A stretch of DNA of 33,885 nt, taken from assembly GCA_017440965.1 (NCBI GenBank), contig JAFSGH010000013.1:1-33885 (forward strand). The letters are read 5' to 3'. This stretch comes from Clostridia bacterium. GTDB lineage: Bacteria; Bacillota; Clostridia; Oscillospirales; Acutalibacteraceae. The position numbers and the translations under genes were made by a program. This document shows positions 31,901-33,885 of the stretch, piece by piece (positions within the stretch are counted from its first letter, which is position 1; the number at the start of each line of letters is the position of its first letter). The notes under the pieces were generated by a model. That model was not told the origin of the DNA and ran no database searches. It saw only the letters and a program-made list of their open reading frames with translations.

Positions 31901-31985
31901 GGGCTTTATATGGAAGATAGTATTATTCTTCTCAAAGCTCTTCGGCTCAAATCCCGTATGCGAATGCGGTGCTGCGCACTATTAA
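28914..31985 (+). CDS. Large secreted surface protein: GLUG-like repeats, 11 Cys modules, Cys/His C-terminal tail (1023 aa)
   Basis: A signal peptide (about 1-28) is followed by a lead-in typical of GLUG proteins (GGNGTEEEPYLIST, then ...GSFDGNDYTIDGIKM). A right-handed beta-helix-like region (about 165-475) has repeated AGGIxG steps (YAGGIAG, VAGGIVGY, YAGGISGL). Eleven tandem 37-38-residue Cys modules (555-966) come next. The last 57 residues contain VCSHMCHK, a hydrophobic helix (GFIWKIVLFFSKLF) and VCECGAAHY, perhaps a membrane or wall anchor. The ATG at 28914 is preferred to a GTG three codons earlier, which lies within the AAAGGTG ribosome binding site. A perfect promoter and an XRE operator-like site precede it. 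Probably an adhesin; the ligand is unknown. Confidence 0.85.
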   Translation: MKKRITKFFSVFLSILILLSVIPMTAGAVTAEFAGGNGTEEEPYLISTTVHLDNVRKYPDAYFKLINDISFTSDDYSYSGDFYNSGTYWQPIDIFSGSFDGNDYTIDGIKMSYDYSGEIVDGVHRSFEEFGLFSLMFGRVFDLNLTNVNISIRAREHTFYGGSSSTHVYVGGIAGECVGEISDCSVAGKITVTGKTGLVCIYAGGIAGMTDSYYDSPDGIIRNCINSASIRCTAYYSESVFAVAGGIVGYHTANDIENCTNNGKIEAASYAETYAGGIAAFSFSNDHISLCNNIGTVSVNATGNNGYGAAGGIIGFSHSKVRIQNCGNFAKITAEGLETSSGGIVGLDSQRVFIKNSFNTGEISAVDLISYIDMYAYHYAGGIVANGISEIEQCYNTGNVTVEGNDHLYAGGISGLNFGTVRNSYNTGDISVQKDAYESEAAGLVSQCCGTAEYCYNAGNVYGTETGGIANDICDGSYDDIIPYVSDCYFLDNVSEGFNEILDDTSVAVHKKTSSEMKNQSTFTNFDFNTIWLIPDDSYPQLRKNLQTEVIPEDHKYTCVIIKESTCTETGIKRFTCVDCGLIVDLDMNKTAHKLISVVTAPTCTERGYTTYTCSCGYSYTANYVNATGHSYDSVVTTPATHTATGIMTYTCICGDSYTEVIPKTEEHAYVTEVTLPATHTATGIMTYTCICGDSYTEVIPKTKGHTYSSEITSPATHTATGIMTYTCICGDSYTEVIQKLPGHSYVTVVTSPTCTAMGYTTFTCACGYSYTSNYVNANGHSYVGSVTTPATHNSTGVKTYTCFCGSSYTEIIEKLTAHEYNAVVTEPTCSEGGYTTYTCICGDSYISDYTNAKGHSHKATVTVPATHLSEGVMTYTCACGDSYTESIGKISGHTYKETLKKEATHLTEGLMEYTCECGDSYQTAIPTLPGHTYESEIISEPKCKEDGIKLFVCECGHSYTETVYRLGHVDDDDNGSCDRCGVSVCSHMCHKTGFMGFIWKIVLFFSKLFGSNPVCECGAAHY
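30576..31811 (+). repeat. Eleven tandem Cys-module repeats in the 1023-residue protein
   Basis: Each unit is 37-38 residues, begins with His and carries YTCxCGxSYT. Two flavours mix: one with PTCTxxGYTTYTC (three Cys) and one with PATHxxxGxMTYTC, where His replaces the first Cys. Units 3, 4 and 5 are almost identical (PATHTATGIMTYTCICGDSY), a recent duplication. The alternation of Cys and His at one position suggests a metal site. Confidence 0.88.
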
Positions 31986-31995
31986 TGTAAATAAC

Positions 31996-32029
31996 TACCG
32001 CATCCCGGACAAAAAAACGAGATGCGGTA
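31996..32029 (+). terminator. Hairpin between the two surface protein genes
   Basis: TACCGCATC pairs with GATGCGGTA around a 16-nt loop. No T-run follows, and no promoter is seen before the next gene, so this may be an mRNA-processing or stabilising hairpin rather than a terminator. Confidence 0.4.
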
Positions 32030-32068
32030 TGCTCATTAATAAATCATACTTTTGAAGGAGGAACAATA

Positions 32069-33885
32069 ATGCAAAAGCCAAAAAAATTCTTATCTTTATT
32101 TCTTGCAGTGCTGATGATAATATCGGTTATGCCTTTTTCCGTAAATGCGGTTGATATTATTGATCAGGGCTCTTACGGCAATAATATCACTTGGACTATT
32201 GACGATGAGGGAAAGCTTATTGTTTCAGGCACAGGAGAGATGCCTATGCCTGATTATACAGAATATGATACGGTTGCCTGGTATTCGTATAGATCAATTA
32301 TCAAAAATGTTGTTATTGAGCAAGGCATAACAAATATTGGAAGTTGTGCTTTTAGTTCATGCACAAACCTCGAAAGTATTACAATTCCTGATAGTGTTAC
32401 GGTGATCGGTCATAGTGCTTTTCATAATTGCAGTTCACTGAAAGCAATTAAAATTCCTGATGGCGTTGAGCGAATTGAACCCTATACTTTTTATGGCTTT
32501 GGCTCGCTTACATCTATTATTGTGCCGGCCGGTGTAACATATATCGGTAGTTATGCATTCTGGGGTACCGACAATCTTCCTTTTGAATTAATTATTCTTA
32601 ACAAAGACTGTCACATTGACAGTGCGGAGTATACTATAAGCAGAAATGCTGTTATTTGCGGATATCAGGGCTCCACGGCTCATAAATATGCATTAAGCTT
32701 TGTACAGGCTCGTACCTTTGTCAAATTGGACGGAGAAGGCAGTGATATCATTCTTTCAGGTTCTTGCGGTGATAATGCCCAGTTCACTCTGACTCGTAAC
32801 GGCACACTGAGTATTACAGGCAGCGGTCCGATTAATATGAGAGAAGGATATGTTGCACCTTGGAACTCTTACAATGCTATTATTAAAATCATTAATATTG
32901 CAGACGGTATATCCATTTTAGGTAATAATTCCTTCAAGAATTGCGTTAATGTGTCTGAGGTTGTTATTCCTGAAAGTGTGACAAGCATAGATAACTATGC
33001 CTTTACAAATTGCGTATCTCTTAAAGAAATTACGATTACAAATCCGGAATGTTCAATTTATGATTCTGCTGACACTATTTCTGATAGTGCAACCATTTAT
33101 GGATATCCTAATTCTACAGCACAAGAATATGCTGAAAAATATAACCGTACCTTTGTTGCTCTGACTTGTCAGCATTCAAATTCTACTTTCGTTTCCTCTG
33201 TTGAAGCCACTTGTACTGAGAAGGGATATACTACATATTTTTGTGCTGTTTGTAACAATACATATGATGCAGACTATGTCGATGCTTACGGACACTGCTA
33301 CAATGCAGTAGTTACTCCTCCCACTTGTACCGCAAACGGTTACACGACCTACACCTGCGAATGCGGAGACAGCTATGTTGCCGATGAGGTTGTTGCAGAG
33401 GGACATAAGTATGTAGAAGAAGTAACAACTCCTGCTACACATATGAAGGAAGGCGTAAAGACCTTCACCTGCTCCGTATGCTCAGACAGCTATACAGAGA
33501 CAATTGAAAAGATCGCAGCTCATAGCTACAATGCAGTAGTTACTCCTCCCACATGTACCGTAGACGGTTACACGACCTATACCTGCGAATGCGGAGACAG
33601 TTATGTTGATGATGAGGTTGTTGCAGAAGGACATAAGTATGTAGCAGAAGTAACAACTCTTGCTACACATATGAAGGAAGGCGTAAAGACCTTCACCTGC
33701 TCCGTATGCTCAGACAGCTACACAGAGACAATTGAAAAGATCGAAGATCATAGCTACAATGCAGTAGTTACTCCTCCCACTTGTACCGCAAACGGTTACA
33801 CGACCTACACCTGCGAATGCGGAGACAGCTATGTTGCCGATGAGGTTGTTGCAGAGGGACATAAGTATGTAGAAGAAGTAACAAC
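32069..33885 (+). CDS. BspA-like leucine-rich surface protein with Cys modules (3' truncated by window end)
   Basis: The gene starts at ATG 32069 with GGAGG upstream and is open to the edge (605 codons visible). A signal peptide (about 1-27, ending SVNA) is followed by the entry GKLIVSGTGEMPMPDY and BspA-type LRR_5 repeats (IGSCAFSSCTNLESITIPDS, IGHSAFHNCSSLKAIKIPDG). A second copy of the entry motif (TLSITGSGPINM) starts another LRR block. From about residue 367 Cys modules of the kind in the neighbouring protein begin (TCTEKGYTTYFCAVC, YTCECGDSYV), organised in 76-residue double units. It lies 83 bases after the 1023-residue gene with no evident promoter, so it may share its transcript and XRE control. 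Probable adhesin. Confidence 0.85.
   Translation, partial: MQKPKKFLSLFLAVLMIISVMPFSVNAVDIIDQGSYGNNITWTIDDEGKLIVSGTGEMPMPDYTEYDTVAWYSYRSIIKNVVIEQGITNIGSCAFSSCTNLESITIPDSVTVIGHSAFHNCSSLKAIKIPDGVERIEPYTFYGFGSLTSIIVPAGVTYIGSYAFWGTDNLPFELIILNKDCHIDSAEYTISRNAVICGYQGSTAHKYALSFVQARTFVKLDGEGSDIILSGSCGDNAQFTLTRNGTLSITGSGPINMREGYVAPWNSYNAIIKIINIADGISILGNNSFKNCVNVSEVVIPESVTSIDNYAFTNCVSLKEITITNPECSIYDSADTISDSATIYGYPNSTAQEYAEKYNRTFVALTCQHSNSTFVSSVEATCTEKGYTTYFCAVCNNTYDADYVDAYGHCYNAVVTPPTCTANGYTTYTCECGDSYVADEVVAEGHKYVEEVTTPATHMKEGVKTFTCSVCSDSYTETIEKIAAHSYNAVVTPPTCTVDGYTTYTCECGDSYVDDEVVAEGHKYVAEVTTLATHMKEGVKTFTCSVCSDSYTETIEKIEDHSYNAVVTPPTCTANGYTTYTCECGDSYVADEVVAEGHKYVEEVT
33297..33885 (+). repeat. Near-identical 228-bp tandem coding repeats running off the window
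   Basis: Units start at GCTACAATGCAG (33297, 33525, 33753): exact 228-base period, 76 residues, each made of one PTCT-type and one PATH-type Cys module. The partial third copy is identical to the first over all 133 visible bases, while the second differs at several positions, so the pattern is not a simple stepwise duplication. Confidence 0.92.

Overview
The window looks like chromosomal DNA of a low-to-moderate GC Gram-positive gut anaerobe of the Clostridia (Ruminococcus/Oscillospiraceae-like). This rests on strong AGGAGG-type ribosome binding sites, consensus sigma-A promoters with 17-bp spacers, intrinsic terminators, an ANTAR regulator, type-I dockerin domains on secreted proteins, and large surface proteins built from BspA-like, GLUG-like and tandem Cys-X-Cys modules. 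The genus assignment is inference. The last gene runs off the right edge and the first is cut by the left edge.

Left part (1-8600), housekeeping: the tail of an ANTAR regulator; a minus-strand operon of a zinc-ribbon membrane protein, galU and an RlmD-type 23S rRNA m5U methyltransferase; then plus-strand prfB, a YdjC/ChbG-type deacetylase, a phosphoglucomutase and a 30-residue membrane peptide. GalU and phosphoglucomutase together give Glc-6-P to Glc-1-P to UDP-Glc. The rRNA methyltransferase frame ends at a TAG followed by 64 more in-frame codons. The 24 other complete stops in the window are all TAA or TGA.

Middle (8600-14900): a hairpin-rich non-coding repeat after an M20 peptidase, then a five-gene minus-strand operon with its own promoter. 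It encodes two SDR sugar epimerases/reductases, a heptose-7-phosphate kinase (HddA), a cupin and an HddC-GmhB fusion. This is most of a nucleotide-activated D-glycero-manno-heptose pathway, for a cell-surface glycan. No gmhA isomerase is present.

14900-25000: two tandem paralogous secreted proteins (signal peptide, N-terminal dockerin, Cys modules, shared unrecognised C-terminal domain); a Crp/Fnr regulator leading a NitT/TauT-type ABC transporter operon, with a perfect palindrome at its promoter; and, divergently, a secreted LCAT/lipase-fold protein with a C-terminal dockerin whose nucleophile serine appears to be replaced by glycine.

25000-33885: an FAD oxidoreductase; a striking ordered array of small hairpins next to a tRNA-Asp/tRNA-Thr operon; a secreted metallophosphoesterase; an XRE regulator divergent from a 1023-residue surface protein with shared operator-like motifs; and the start of a BspA-like surface protein ending in near-identical 228-bp tandem repeats. 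The same Cys-rich module recurs in four proteins here, so the right half is largely a cell-surface/secretome region.
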